A DNA stretch of 64,000 bases from Candidatus Eiseniibacteriota bacterium. GTDB lineage: Bacteria > Eisenbacteria > RBG-16-71-46. The stretch lies in NCBI GenBank assembly GCA_016710095.1, contig JADJLL010000004.1, positions 124,001-188,000 of the forward strand, written 5' to 3'. The position numbers and the translations under genes are program-made. Positions 37,001-43,771 of the stretch are shown piece by piece (positions within the stretch are counted from its first letter, which is position 1; the number at the start of each line of letters is the position of its first letter). The notes beneath the pieces were generated by a model that was not told the DNA's origin, searched no databases, and was given only the letters and a program-made list of their open reading frames with translations.

Positions 37001-39051
37001 CGACGGCCGGCGTGCGCCTGGGCGGCGCGGGCGGCACGGTGCAACGCTGCGAGATCGCGCTCAACGTGGGCGCGGGCGTGCAGGTCGTGAGCGGCGCGAG
37101 CAACCACGTGCTCTCGCGCAACGCCATCTCGGGCAACGGCACGGTCGCGGGCAACGGCGGCGGCGCGGCGAGCGGGCAGATCGGCATCGACCTGCAGGCG
37201 GCCGCGGACGACGCCGCGCGTGGCACCGCGCCGTACGTGACGCGCAACGACAACGGCGACGGCGACGCGGGCGGCAACGCGCTGCTGAACTTCCCGGTGA
37301 TGGACTACGCCGTGCTGTCGAACGGCAGCTTCACCGTGAGCGGCTGGGCGCGGCCCGGCAGCGTGATCGAACTGTTCGTCTCCGACGGCGACCCGAGCGG
37401 CTTCGGCGAAGGGCGCACGTACGTCACGAGCGTGACCGAAGGCTCGGCCGCCGATCTCGACGGCACGACGAGCACGTATTCGGGTCTCTACAACGGGCTC
37501 AACCAGGGCACCGACAACACGCGGCGCTTCCGCTTCACGATGCCGGCGCCGCCCAACGTGAGCGCGTCGGTCGTGCTGACCGCGACCGCGACGGTGAGCG
37601 GCACCGGCACGTCCGAGTTCTCGGGCGGCGTGCCCGTGACGACGGGCGTGAGCGTGAACGGCGTGGCGTACGCCGACGCCGATCACGACGCGCAGCGCGA
37701 CGCGGGCGAAGCGGGCACCGGCGCGGCGCTGTGGGCGAAGCTGTTCGCCGCGGGCTCGCCGTCGGCGTCGCAGGTCGCGGCCGTGGACGGCACGAGCGGC
37801 GCGTTCGCGTTCACGTTCGTCGCGTCGGGCTCGTACGTGGTGAAGCTCGACACGTCCGCCGACGGCGCGGACTCGACCGCCGACGCGCCCGCGGGCTGGG
37901 TGCGCACCGAAGCGCCGACCGGCGAGCGCGGGCCGCTCAACGTGGCCGCGACCGACGTGAGCGGCGCGACGTTCGGGCTCTATCACGGCAGCGTCGTGCG
38001 GGGTTTCCGGTTCCGGGACGATGGCGCCGGAGGCGCCCTGTCCAACGACGGCGCGCGCTCGGGCGGCGAAGCGGCGATCGCGGGCGCGCGCGTGCGGTTG
38101 ACGAGCGCGTCGTGTGGCGCGGCGCCGTGCGACAGCGCGCTCACCGACGGCGGCGGCGCGTTCGCGCTGTGGCTGCCCTACACGCTCGCCGGCGCGAACG
38201 TGAGCGTGGTCGCGCCCGTCGGCGTGGGCGCGCTCGCGACCGGCGGTCGCGTGGGCGATACGTTCGGCACGTACGATCGCAACGTCGCGGCGATTGCATT
38301 CACCGCGGCCAGCGGCCGCGAATACCAGGGCCTCGCCTTCGGCGAGGTGTATCGCAACGCGTGGGTGGCGAACGGCGCGCGCACGGTGTCGAGCGGCGCC
38401 ACGACGAGCTACGCCCACCGGTTCACCGCGGCGAGCGCCGGCGCGGTGAGCTTCGACGCGGCGCGCGTGTCGTCGCCCGCGCTGCCGGGCTGGGGCATGA
38501 CGCTCGTGCGCGACCTCGACTGCGACGGCGTCGTGGACGCGGGCGAAGGCGCGATCGCGCCCGCGAGCGCCTTCACGCTCGCCGCGGGACAGAGCGTGTG
38601 CGTGATCGCGACGCACGCCACACCGGCCGGCGCGCCGACCGGCGCGAGCGAGCAGGCGACGCTCACCGCGAGCTTCACGTACACGAACGCGCTTCCTGCG
38701 CTCGTCTCGACCGAGCAGCTGCAGGACGTGACGACCGTGACGCTCTCGAGCGGGCTCGTGCTCACGAAGACCGTGGACGTGGCGAGCGCGCGGCCCGGCG
38801 ACTATCTCGTGTACACGATTTCCTACGAGAACCCCGGCACCGGGGCGCTCTCGAACCTCGTGATCCGCGACGCCACGCCCGCATGGACGGTCTTCGACTC
38901 GGCGACGTGCGCCACGGCCGCCGACGGCATCACCGGCTGCGCGCTCACGCAGCCCGCGCTCGGCGCCAACGGCACCGTGACCTGGACGCTCACCGGCGCA
39001 CTCGCCCCGGGCGGACGCGGCAGCGTGAGCTATCGCGTGCGGGTGCAGTAG
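34057..39051 (+). CDS. large secreted DUF11/SdrD-B/beta-helix surface protein
   Basis: 1,664 residues, GTG overlapping the barrel stop, with CCGGAGG upstream. An alanine-rich signal peptide ends APAAAQ. Residues about 45-350 form an unassigned beta domain (MAYVDMDGV, VTWAGLYWGG). DUF11 domains lie at about 355-510 and at the C-terminus, about 1565-1664. SdrD-B-like domains lie near 520, 1197 and 1311. A right-handed parallel beta-helix-like region spans about 800-1030 (repeated short strands such as TLTITSCWIGESEGNGV and VQRCEIALNVGAGV). It ends without a barrel or sorting tail. Coupling to the barrel gene suggests it is the barrel's surface-exposed partner or cargo; this is an inference from gene order. 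Confidence 0.8.
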   Translation: MKLWRRGSGPSGASEALGPAAAFAAFAAALACAALFAAPAAAQVVRAFTPRFSVNQPGDITLIGNTVMSCTGGGSCTNARNGTGGSINNNDNTMAYVDMDGVSTTVSSSTATLTLPVGATVTWAGLYWGGYTTNALRGTVKIATPSTSAYTTYTATRLDASGSAYQGFAEVTSLVRSAGAGVYRVADVRSTANTSNVHAGWSLVVVYSDGTQPARNLVVFDGFALVSGTTTVNMTVSGFVTPPAGTVNTKLGVVTYEGDLGFTGDSFRLNGTALSDAANPANNFFNSSISQLGVRTTAKNPNYVNQLGFDCDLVQANGLLVNGATSAAISLTTNGDTYYPGAVTFATDLYAPVFDAANFSKTVADLNGGLVRPGDVLEYTVTMRNNGLDHAIDCAMADTLPSNVTYVAGSLQVSAGPNAGAKTDAAGDDAAEYVGASRSVVARLGTGATAAAGGRIDVAATTSVTFRVTVNAPLSSGTAIVNQAALAFTGQQSGVLFAARSDGDPATGGTQTTIVTVTAARISGTVYEDVQYGGGAGRSLAASSGAVRPGARVELYNATSGAFLQFARTDAAGAYTFDGWPAGAYTVRAVHASVRSSRAGATSAQLGVQTWRGDFSSGALVPVTDRVGGENPAIADADSNTTAAAFATLASPSATPQSVTSVTLGASDIAGVDFGFNFDTIVSTRDAGAGTLRQFLVNANTLSNAGLAQSGLPAGVESSVFMIPDGLAHPGLRAGLANALVNGVARIVPLTPLPALTDAGTRVDGSTQTANVGNTNGGALGTAPVVGTDEIALATVAAPEVELRDANGLALGLDVQAANVTVRALAVVGFGNTVGSANDACVRVGASANAFTLEDAVLGATARAFADSGAALRAGGDLLRASGGDNGVVQRSLLGFAAGSAITLSGASNGWTIQTSELRGNAIGNGTRGAVSLEASGTLTITSCWIGESEGNGVDARTSTGGVTLTNVTVRRNGLGTAPGTATAGVRLGGAGGTVQRCEIALNVGAGVQVVSGASNHVLSRNAISGNGTVAGNGGGAASGQIGIDLQAAADDAARGTAPYVTRNDNGDGDAGGNALLNFPVMDYAVLSNGSFTVSGWARPGSVIELFVSDGDPSGFGEGRTYVTSVTEGSAADLDGTTSTYSGLYNGLNQGTDNTRRFRFTMPAPPNVSASVVLTATATVSGTGTSEFSGGVPVTTGVSVNGVAYADADHDAQRDAGEAGTGAALWAKLFAAGSPSASQVAAVDGTSGAFAFTFVASGSYVVKLDTSADGADSTADAPAGWVRTEAPTGERGPLNVAATDVSGATFGLYHGSVVRGFRFRDDGAGGALSNDGARSGGEAAIAGARVRLTSASCGAAPCDSALTDGGGAFALWLPYTLAGANVSVVAPVGVGALATGGRVGDTFGTYDRNVAAIAFTAASGREYQGLAFGEVYRNAWVANGARTVSSGATTSYAHRFTAASAGAVSFDAARVSSPALPGWGMTLVRDLDCDGVVDAGEGAIAPASAFTLAAGQSVCVIATHATPAGAPTGASEQATLTASFTYTNALPALVSTEQLQDVTTVTLSSGLVLTKTVDVASARPGDYLVYTISYENPGTGALSNLVIRDATPAWTVFDSATCATAADGITGCALTQPALGANGTVTWTLTGALAPGGRGSVSYRVRVQ

Positions 39052-39087
39052 CGGATCGACGGGAGCAACGCTCCGCCGAGGATCCGC

Positions 39088-39107
39088 AACTGGTCGCGCG
39101 ACCAGTT
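39088..39107. terminator. perfect 20-base palindrome between convergent genes
   Basis: A perfect palindrome with AACTGGTCGC as its left half ends over the anti-sigma stop codon (39106-39108), 36 bases after the DUF11 gene stop. It can act as a terminator in both directions, although a protein-binding site cannot be excluded. Confidence 0.5.
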
Positions 39108-39816
39108 AAGGCGCGACGAACCCCGCCGTCACCGAGTGCGACAGTTCGCGTTCGCCGGCGCGGGCGGTGACCTGCCACAGCAGGCTCGTCCCGGCGGTCA
39201 CGCCGGCCGGCAACTGGTCGTGGCGCAGCACGAACATCGGCTCGCTCACGCGCGCGGGCTCGCCGAGCTCCGAAAGGTCCTGCGACAGGAGCACGACGTC
39301 GTAGCGATCGGCGCCCGCGACGGGCTCCCAGGCAAGCGTCACCACGCCTTCGGACGCCACGGGCGCCAGCGTCGTCACGGCGGTGGACACGGCGCTGTCG
39401 CCACGCACTTCGCCACGCTGCACGTCGGGACGCACGCTCAGGTACACGCCACCCGCGACCACCAGCACCGCGGCGAAGCCCCACGCGGGACGCAGCGCGG
39501 GCGCGAACAGCGCCTGCCACCACGACGCGCGCGGCTCGGCGACCAGCGTGCGAGGGGAAGCCGCCGCCGGCTGCGTCACGCGGCCACCCGACATCTCGCG
39601 CTCGAGCGCGGCGGCGAGCGATGCGTCGGCGTCGGCCAGCTGCGACGAAGTCGGCGCGACGGCACCGGCTTCGCTCTCGAGAAACGCCCGGTGCTGCGCG
39701 AGCAGCGCGCGGCAACGCGGACAGTCCTGCACGTGCGCGAGCACTTCCGGCTCGCCCGCTTCGTGACGCGCGGGCAGCGTGGCTTCGGCGGGACAGGCTT
39801 CCCTCGAGAGACTCAT
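39106..39816 (-). CDS. anti-sigma factor with zinc finger and extracytoplasmic domain
   Basis: 236 residues. The start ATG overlaps the sigma gene stop (ATGA). The N-terminal anti-sigma zinc finger has H28-x3-C32-x2-C35. A membrane helix at about residues 113-130 (WGFAAVLVVAGGVYL) separates it from a C-terminal domain of about 105 residues with a fibronectin-III-like pattern (LAWEPVAGADRYDVVL, SLLWQVTARAG). The expected role is to hold the ECF sigma factor at the membrane until an envelope signal releases it. The unusual periplasmic FN3-like domain may be the sensor (inference). Confidence 0.85.
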   Translation of the reverse strand: MSLSREACPAEATLPARHEAGEPEVLAHVQDCPRCRALLAQHRAFLESEAGAVAPTSSQLADADASLAAALEREMSGGRVTQPAAASPRTLVAEPRASWWQALFAPALRPAWGFAAVLVVAGGVYLSVRPDVQRGEVRGDSAVSTAVTTLAPVASEGVVTLAWEPVAGADRYDVVLLSQDLSELGEPARVSEPMFVLRHDQLPAGVTAGTSLLWQVTARAGERELSHSVTAGFVAP

Positions 39817-40397
39817 GCGTCCTCCATGCGCGACCCGAATCGCGCCTTCAACTTCCGGCGAGCGCCCTGCAGCACTCCGCGCGCCCCCGAAGCCGAACGA
39901 ATTCGAAGCACGCGCGTGATCTCGTCCACCGGCATGCGCTCCACGGCGCGCAGCCACAACGCTTCCTGCTCGATGGGCTCGAGGTCTTCGCGGATGGCCT
40001 CCAGAACCGCGCTTTCCTCCTGCCGGTCGGCGAGCACGTCGAGCGGGTCGCGCCCGTCGGCGAGCAGGTCGTCCGGATCCACCGACTCGTCGCGGACGTT
40101 CACTCGCTTGCGCACCGCCGTCAGGCAGCGATTGCGCACGATCGCGAACAACCACGACGAGAACTGCGAGCGCTCGTCGAACCCGGCGAGTCCCCGCCAG
40201 GCCGACAACAGCGCGTCCTGCGCCAGGTCGAGCGCGGTGTCGTGGTCGCGCACCACCCGGAAGCACCATTGATAGGTCTTGAGCCGGTACCGGCCGAACA
40301 GCTCGCTGCCCGCGGCGAGGGCCCCGGGGGTACCGGGCTCGCGGCGGATCTCGCGCAGCAGTTCGGCGTCGGTGCGGCTGTCGGAACCAGTGCTCAT
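39813..40397 (-). CDS. ECF-type RNA polymerase sigma factor
   Basis: 194 residues. Region 2 is clear (YQWCFRVVRDHDTALDLAQDALLSAW, FSSWLFAIVRNRCL); region 4 is recognisable (PIEQEALWLRAVERMPVDEITRVL) but with a short helix-turn-helix ending in RGVLQGARRKLKARF. The gene is first in a two-gene unit with its anti-sigma factor. It is convergent with the DUF11/barrel cluster, which is a plausible target but not shown. The 241 bases upstream (40398-40638) contain no gene and are shared with the divergent membrane-protein gene. Confidence 0.88.
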   Translation of the reverse strand: MSTGSDSRTDAELLREIRREPGTPGALAAGSELFGRYRLKTYQWCFRVVRDHDTALDLAQDALLSAWRGLAGFDERSQFSSWLFAIVRNRCLTAVRKRVNVRDESVDPDDLLADGRDPLDVLADRQEESAVLEAIREDLEPIEQEALWLRAVERMPVDEITRVLRIRSASGARGVLQGARRKLKARFGSRMEDA

Positions 40398-40638
40398 GAG
40401 ATGGGACGAAGGATCTCGCGGGTCGTCACAGCGGGCGGGAGCATTCCCGGGCGTCGGGTGTAGAACGGGAAGTTACTTTCCGGGGCGCAGGGCCGCCACT
40501 GGAGACGAACCGTTCGGCCGCGGGAGCCGTCCAAAGCCCCGCCATCGCTGGCCCTTTGCCCGCGGCGGCGGCTAGACTCCGCCCGCGCCGCAGCGCTTCC
40601 AAGCCCCCCCGCTTCCCGCAAGACCAGGAGACGTACTC

Positions 40639-41115
40639 GTGCCCCTGCCCATCGTGGAGTACCTCCACGTGTTGTTCGGCTTCACCTACGTGGCCGCCCT
40701 GATGGCCGCCCATTGGAACGCCCTGGCCGCCCGCCGCACCACGAACTGGAACGAACGCGCCGCGCTCTTCGACCTCAACCGCCGCCTCGGGATCATGTTC
40801 GCGCTCGGCTCGTTGATCGGCGCCGGCGTGGTCGGACAGCTGCTGGCGATGTCGCTGGGCTACCGCATGGCCGACACGCGCTCGTTCCAGATCGCGAACG
40901 CGCTGTGGCTGGTGAACCTGCTCGTGCTGCTCGCGGTGGACCTGCCGCAGGGCGCGCGACTCGCCGGACAGGCCCGCGCGGCCGCGAACAGCGGCGCCAC
41001 GAACGAACCCGTCGGCTACACCGGCGCGCTCGACCGCTGGCGGATCGGCAACGCCGTCCAGCTGCTCGTGTTCCTCGTGCTGCTCTGGTTCATGGTCGCG
41101 CCTTGGCATAAATAA
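40639..41115 (+). CDS. small four-helix membrane protein
   Basis: 158 residues, GTG after CAGGAG. There are four hydrophobic helices (about residues 5-28, 48-70, 85-105 and 137-155). The opening VEYLHVLFGFTYVAALMAAHWN places a histidine early in helix one, as in CopD/DUF2269-like membrane proteins, but I cannot assign it firmly. A possible heme or metal ligand role for the histidines is speculation. It is followed by a clear hairpin. Confidence 0.7.
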   Translation: MPLPIVEYLHVLFGFTYVAALMAAHWNALAARRTTNWNERAALFDLNRRLGIMFALGSLIGAGVVGQLLAMSLGYRMADTRSFQIANALWLVNLLVLLAVDLPQGARLAGQARAAANSGATNEPVGYTGALDRWRIGNAVQLLVFLVLLWFMVAPWHK

Positions 41116-41116
41116 C

Positions 41117-41138
41117 CCTCGGCGCTTCAGCGCCGAGG
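41117..41138 (+). terminator. hairpin terminator after the membrane-protein gene
   Basis: A perfect nine-pair stem, CCTCGGCGC with GCGCCGAGG, around TTCA, starts two bases past the stop codon. There is no T-run. Confidence 0.55.
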
Positions 41139-41164
41139 AGGCCGTGCCAACCGAAAGGACCCGC

Positions 41165-42694
41165 ATGCCGCGCACTCGCCTCTCGTCAGCCCTCGCACTC
41201 TTCGCGGCATTCGCACTCTCGTTCGGCCTGGGACCTTTCGCGTCCCCGGCCGTCGCGGCGCCGGGCCGCACGTTCGAGCACCTGGCGCCGATCAAGCGCC
41301 TGCAGGCGCTCCAGCTCGCGCGCGAGCCGATGGAGCACAAGCAGGAGCGCAAGGAGTTCGCGGAGCGCCAGCGCGAGCTGCGCCGGCTGGCGAAGCAAAT
41401 GCGCAAGAGCGGCAAGACGGCCCTGCGCGTGGGTGGCGAGAAGGCGCGCAAGGACGTTCGCACCGAAGCGTTCCCGGCCGCGCCGGCGCCGGTCTTCGGC
41501 GAAGCCACGCCGAACGCCGCGGCCGGCGAGGCCGCGCCCACGAACGTGCGCTGCAACACCCCGACGGGCGACACGGCGGGTGACGGGCAGTGCGAGACGT
41601 CGCTGGTGGCGTGGAACCAGTACATGATCGCGGCGTGGAACGACGGCAAGGGCTTCCACGACGGCACGAACCAGTACCAGGGCTACGCGACCTCCGCGGA
41701 CGGCGGACAGACGTGGACGGATCGCGGCACGTTCCCGATCCCCGCGGGCTCGCCGAACTGGTCGTGGACGAGCGATCCCGTGCTCGCGGTCAACTCGCGC
41801 ACGGGCGCGTTCTACTTCTCGGCGCTCATCGATCCCGACGGCCCGTCCGGCAACACGAACGGCATCGGCGTCGTGAAGGGGCGCTTCAGTGGCTCGAACA
41901 TCGTGTGGCAGACGCCCTCGCTCGTGCGAAGCGTGAGCTACTCGACCGAGTTCCTCGACAAGCAGTGGCTCGCGGTGGATCCCGGAACCGGGCGCGTCTA
42001 CCTCAGCTACACGCGCTTCGTCTCGAACGTCAGCGAGATCAACTTCCAGGCGTCCGACAGCGCGCTGACCTCGTGGAGCACGCCGGCGCTCGTGTCGGTG
42101 AACTCGAACAACATCGCGCTCGACGAGCGCGGCCTCGTGCAGGGCTCGCGGCCGTTGGTCGGTTCCGACGGGACGGTGTACCTCGTGTACTACAAGATCG
42201 GGCTCGTGGACGTGGACGCCTACCGCCTCGCCAAGTCGACGAACTTCGGCGCGTCGTTCGGCTCTCCCACGACACTGATGACGTTCTATCCGAACTTCGG
42301 CACCGGCGCGCCGGGCTTCAACCGCGCGATGGGCATCCAGTTCGCCTCCGTCGCCGCGGACCACAGCGGCGGCGCGCACGACGGCCGCATCCACATCACG
42401 TGGGCCGAGAGCCTGAACTGGTTCGACGACCTCACCGGCATCGGGCTCGCGGGCAATCGCAGCGAGGTCGAGCCGAACGGCGCGCCCGCGGGCGCGAACA
42501 CGTTCGTGAGCGGCCAGACGCTGCGCGGCGATCTCGCTCCATCGTGTTCATGGCCGACTCGATGGCGGCGAGCATGCAGTACTCGATGCGCGTGTTCGGG
42601 CCCGACGGCTCGTCGCGGCTCACGTACGGTCTCGCGGCCGCGTCCGACATCACGGCCGGCTTCGGCCCCGCGTATCCGTTCACGGCGCCCGTGA
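41165..42694 (+). CDS. secreted BNR/sialidase-like repeat protein, N-terminal part
   Basis: ATG at 41165 after GAAAGGA. The signal peptide ends SPAVAAPG. A lysine/arginine-rich helical stretch (about residues 25-90) precedes a propeller of BNR/Asp-box type (SADGGQTWTDRG, FLDKQWLAVDPGTGRVYLSY). It is a paralogue of the protein at 47160-49853, sharing the FLDKQWLAVD and NFGTGAPGFNR motifs. True coding in this frame ends at about 42535; the remainder to 42694 is out of frame. At the break, GQTLRGDLA should be followed by some 20 residues present in the paralogue (TRDQDWFAIPLTAG type) that are absent here. Confidence 0.75.
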   Translation: MPRTRLSSALALFAAFALSFGLGPFASPAVAAPGRTFEHLAPIKRLQALQLAREPMEHKQERKEFAERQRELRRLAKQMRKSGKTALRVGGEKARKDVRTEAFPAAPAPVFGEATPNAAAGEAAPTNVRCNTPTGDTAGDGQCETSLVAWNQYMIAAWNDGKGFHDGTNQYQGYATSADGGQTWTDRGTFPIPAGSPNWSWTSDPVLAVNSRTGAFYFSALIDPDGPSGNTNGIGVVKGRFSGSNIVWQTPSLVRSVSYSTEFLDKQWLAVDPGTGRVYLSYTRFVSNVSEINFQASDSALTSWSTPALVSVNSNNIALDERGLVQGSRPLVGSDGTVYLVYYKIGLVDVDAYRLAKSTNFGASFGSPTTLMTFYPNFGTGAPGFNRAMGIQFASVAADHSGGAHDGRIHITWAESLNWFDDLTGIGLAGNRSEVEPNGAPAGANTFVSGQTLRGDLAPSCSWPTRWRRACSTRCACSGPTARRGSRTVSRPRPTSRPASAPRIRSRRP

Positions 42695-43767
42695 CGGCCA
42701 CCTACTACTTCCGCGTGTTCCCCGTGACGGGCTTCGGCGGCTACCGCATCCGCACCGGCCCGGCCACGCGCACGATCGAGCGCGGGCGCGACCAGCGCGA
42801 CGTGTTCTCGTCGTGGTCCGACGATCACGGCGCCGGCTGGAGCGAGCCCGTGCGCGTGAGCGACAGCGCGGCCGGCTACGACGACTGGCTCCCCGAGATC
42901 GCGGTCACCGCCGACGGCCACGTGTACGCGCAGTGGTTCGACTTCCGGAACTCCGCGCCGAGCAACGGCGGCGCGGTCTCGCACACGTACCTCGCGCGCT
43001 CCGACGACGGCGGCTCGACGTGGAACGGCTCGAACGCCGAGACGACCGCGCCCAGCTCGTGGACGAACGTGAACACGAACATCCAGCCCAATCAGGGCGA
43101 CTACAACGCGCTCTTCGGCTACGACCGCGGCGTCGCCGGCTGCTGGGCCGACGGACGCGACGGCGACCCGAACGCCTACATGGCGCTCACGCCCGCCGCG
43201 CTCCGCGCCGACGTCACCACGGCGCAGGCGACCTCGGACAGCACCGTGCTCGTGAACTGGCAGCTCACTCCGTCCACGTCGGTGACGCCCACGGTCTACC
43301 GGCGCAACCTGCCGGGCGGCACGTGGAGCGCCCGCGAGACCCTGCCGCCGTCGGCCGGCGCGGCCAGCTTCACCGACACCTCGGTGGCGCTCGGCGCGAC
43401 CTACGAGTACCGGCTCGGCGTGGTCGTCGACGGCCTCGAGCGTTTCTACGGGCGGGTTTCGGTCGCCATGCCCGCCGGCCCGGCGCCGCCCTCGCTCGCC
43501 ATCACCGGCGTGTTCCCGAACCCCGTCGACCGGGGCGCGGCCGCTCCCGTGCGAATCGCCTATCGCCTTCGGGGCACGGACCGTGCGAGAATTGAGCTTC
43601 TGGATATCACGGGGCGGCTCGTCCGCACCTATGAGTTGGGCACGCCCGGAGCGGGCGCCCACGAGTTCGTACTCCCCGCCGGGGGCGGCATCCGCCCCGG
43701 CGTCTACCTGTTGCGCCTGGTCCAGGGTTCGGACGAAACGTCCCGGAGGATCAGCATCCTGAGGTGA
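42544..43767 (+). CDS. secreted BNR-repeat protein, C-terminal part with sorting-type tail
   Basis: Continuation in the shifted frame from IVFMADSMAASM. It holds a pre-peptidase-like beta domain (TYYFRVFPVTGFGGYRI), further propeller blades (DDWLPEIAVTADGHVYAQWFD), a fibronectin-like segment and the FlgD-Ig/type-IX-like tail (IELLDITGRLVRTYEL, then PGVYLLRLVQG and a final ISILR). Full product if joined is about 865 residues. It ends five bases before the metalloprotease start, with that gene's GAGGTGA site containing its stop, so both are in one operon. Confidence 0.75.
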   Translation: MFMADSMAASMQYSMRVFGPDGSSRLTYGLAAASDITAGFGPAYPFTAPVTATYYFRVFPVTGFGGYRIRTGPATRTIERGRDQRDVFSSWSDDHGAGWSEPVRVSDSAAGYDDWLPEIAVTADGHVYAQWFDFRNSAPSNGGAVSHTYLARSDDGGSTWNGSNAETTAPSSWTNVNTNIQPNQGDYNALFGYDRGVAGCWADGRDGDPNAYMALTPAALRADVTTAQATSDSTVLVNWQLTPSTSVTPTVYRRNLPGGTWSARETLPPSAGAASFTDTSVALGATYEYRLGVVVDGLERFYGRVSVAMPAGPAPPSLAITGVFPNPVDRGAAAPVRIAYRLRGTDRARIELLDITGRLVRTYELGTPGAGAHEFVLPAGGGIRPGVYLLRLVQGSDETSRRISILR

Positions 43768-43771
43768 TCGC

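Noticed and set aside
31138..39051. Very long alternative plus-strand frame entering the 34057 gene from the barrel gene
   Set aside because: Before 34057 it is arginine-rich nonsense overlapping the real barrel; only the part from the GTG at 34057 is protein-like.
33601..39170. Other open frames longer than 1,500 codons on both strands across the 34057 gene
   Set aside because: Same low-complexity, arginine-rich composition and no start signals; codon-position bias explains their length.
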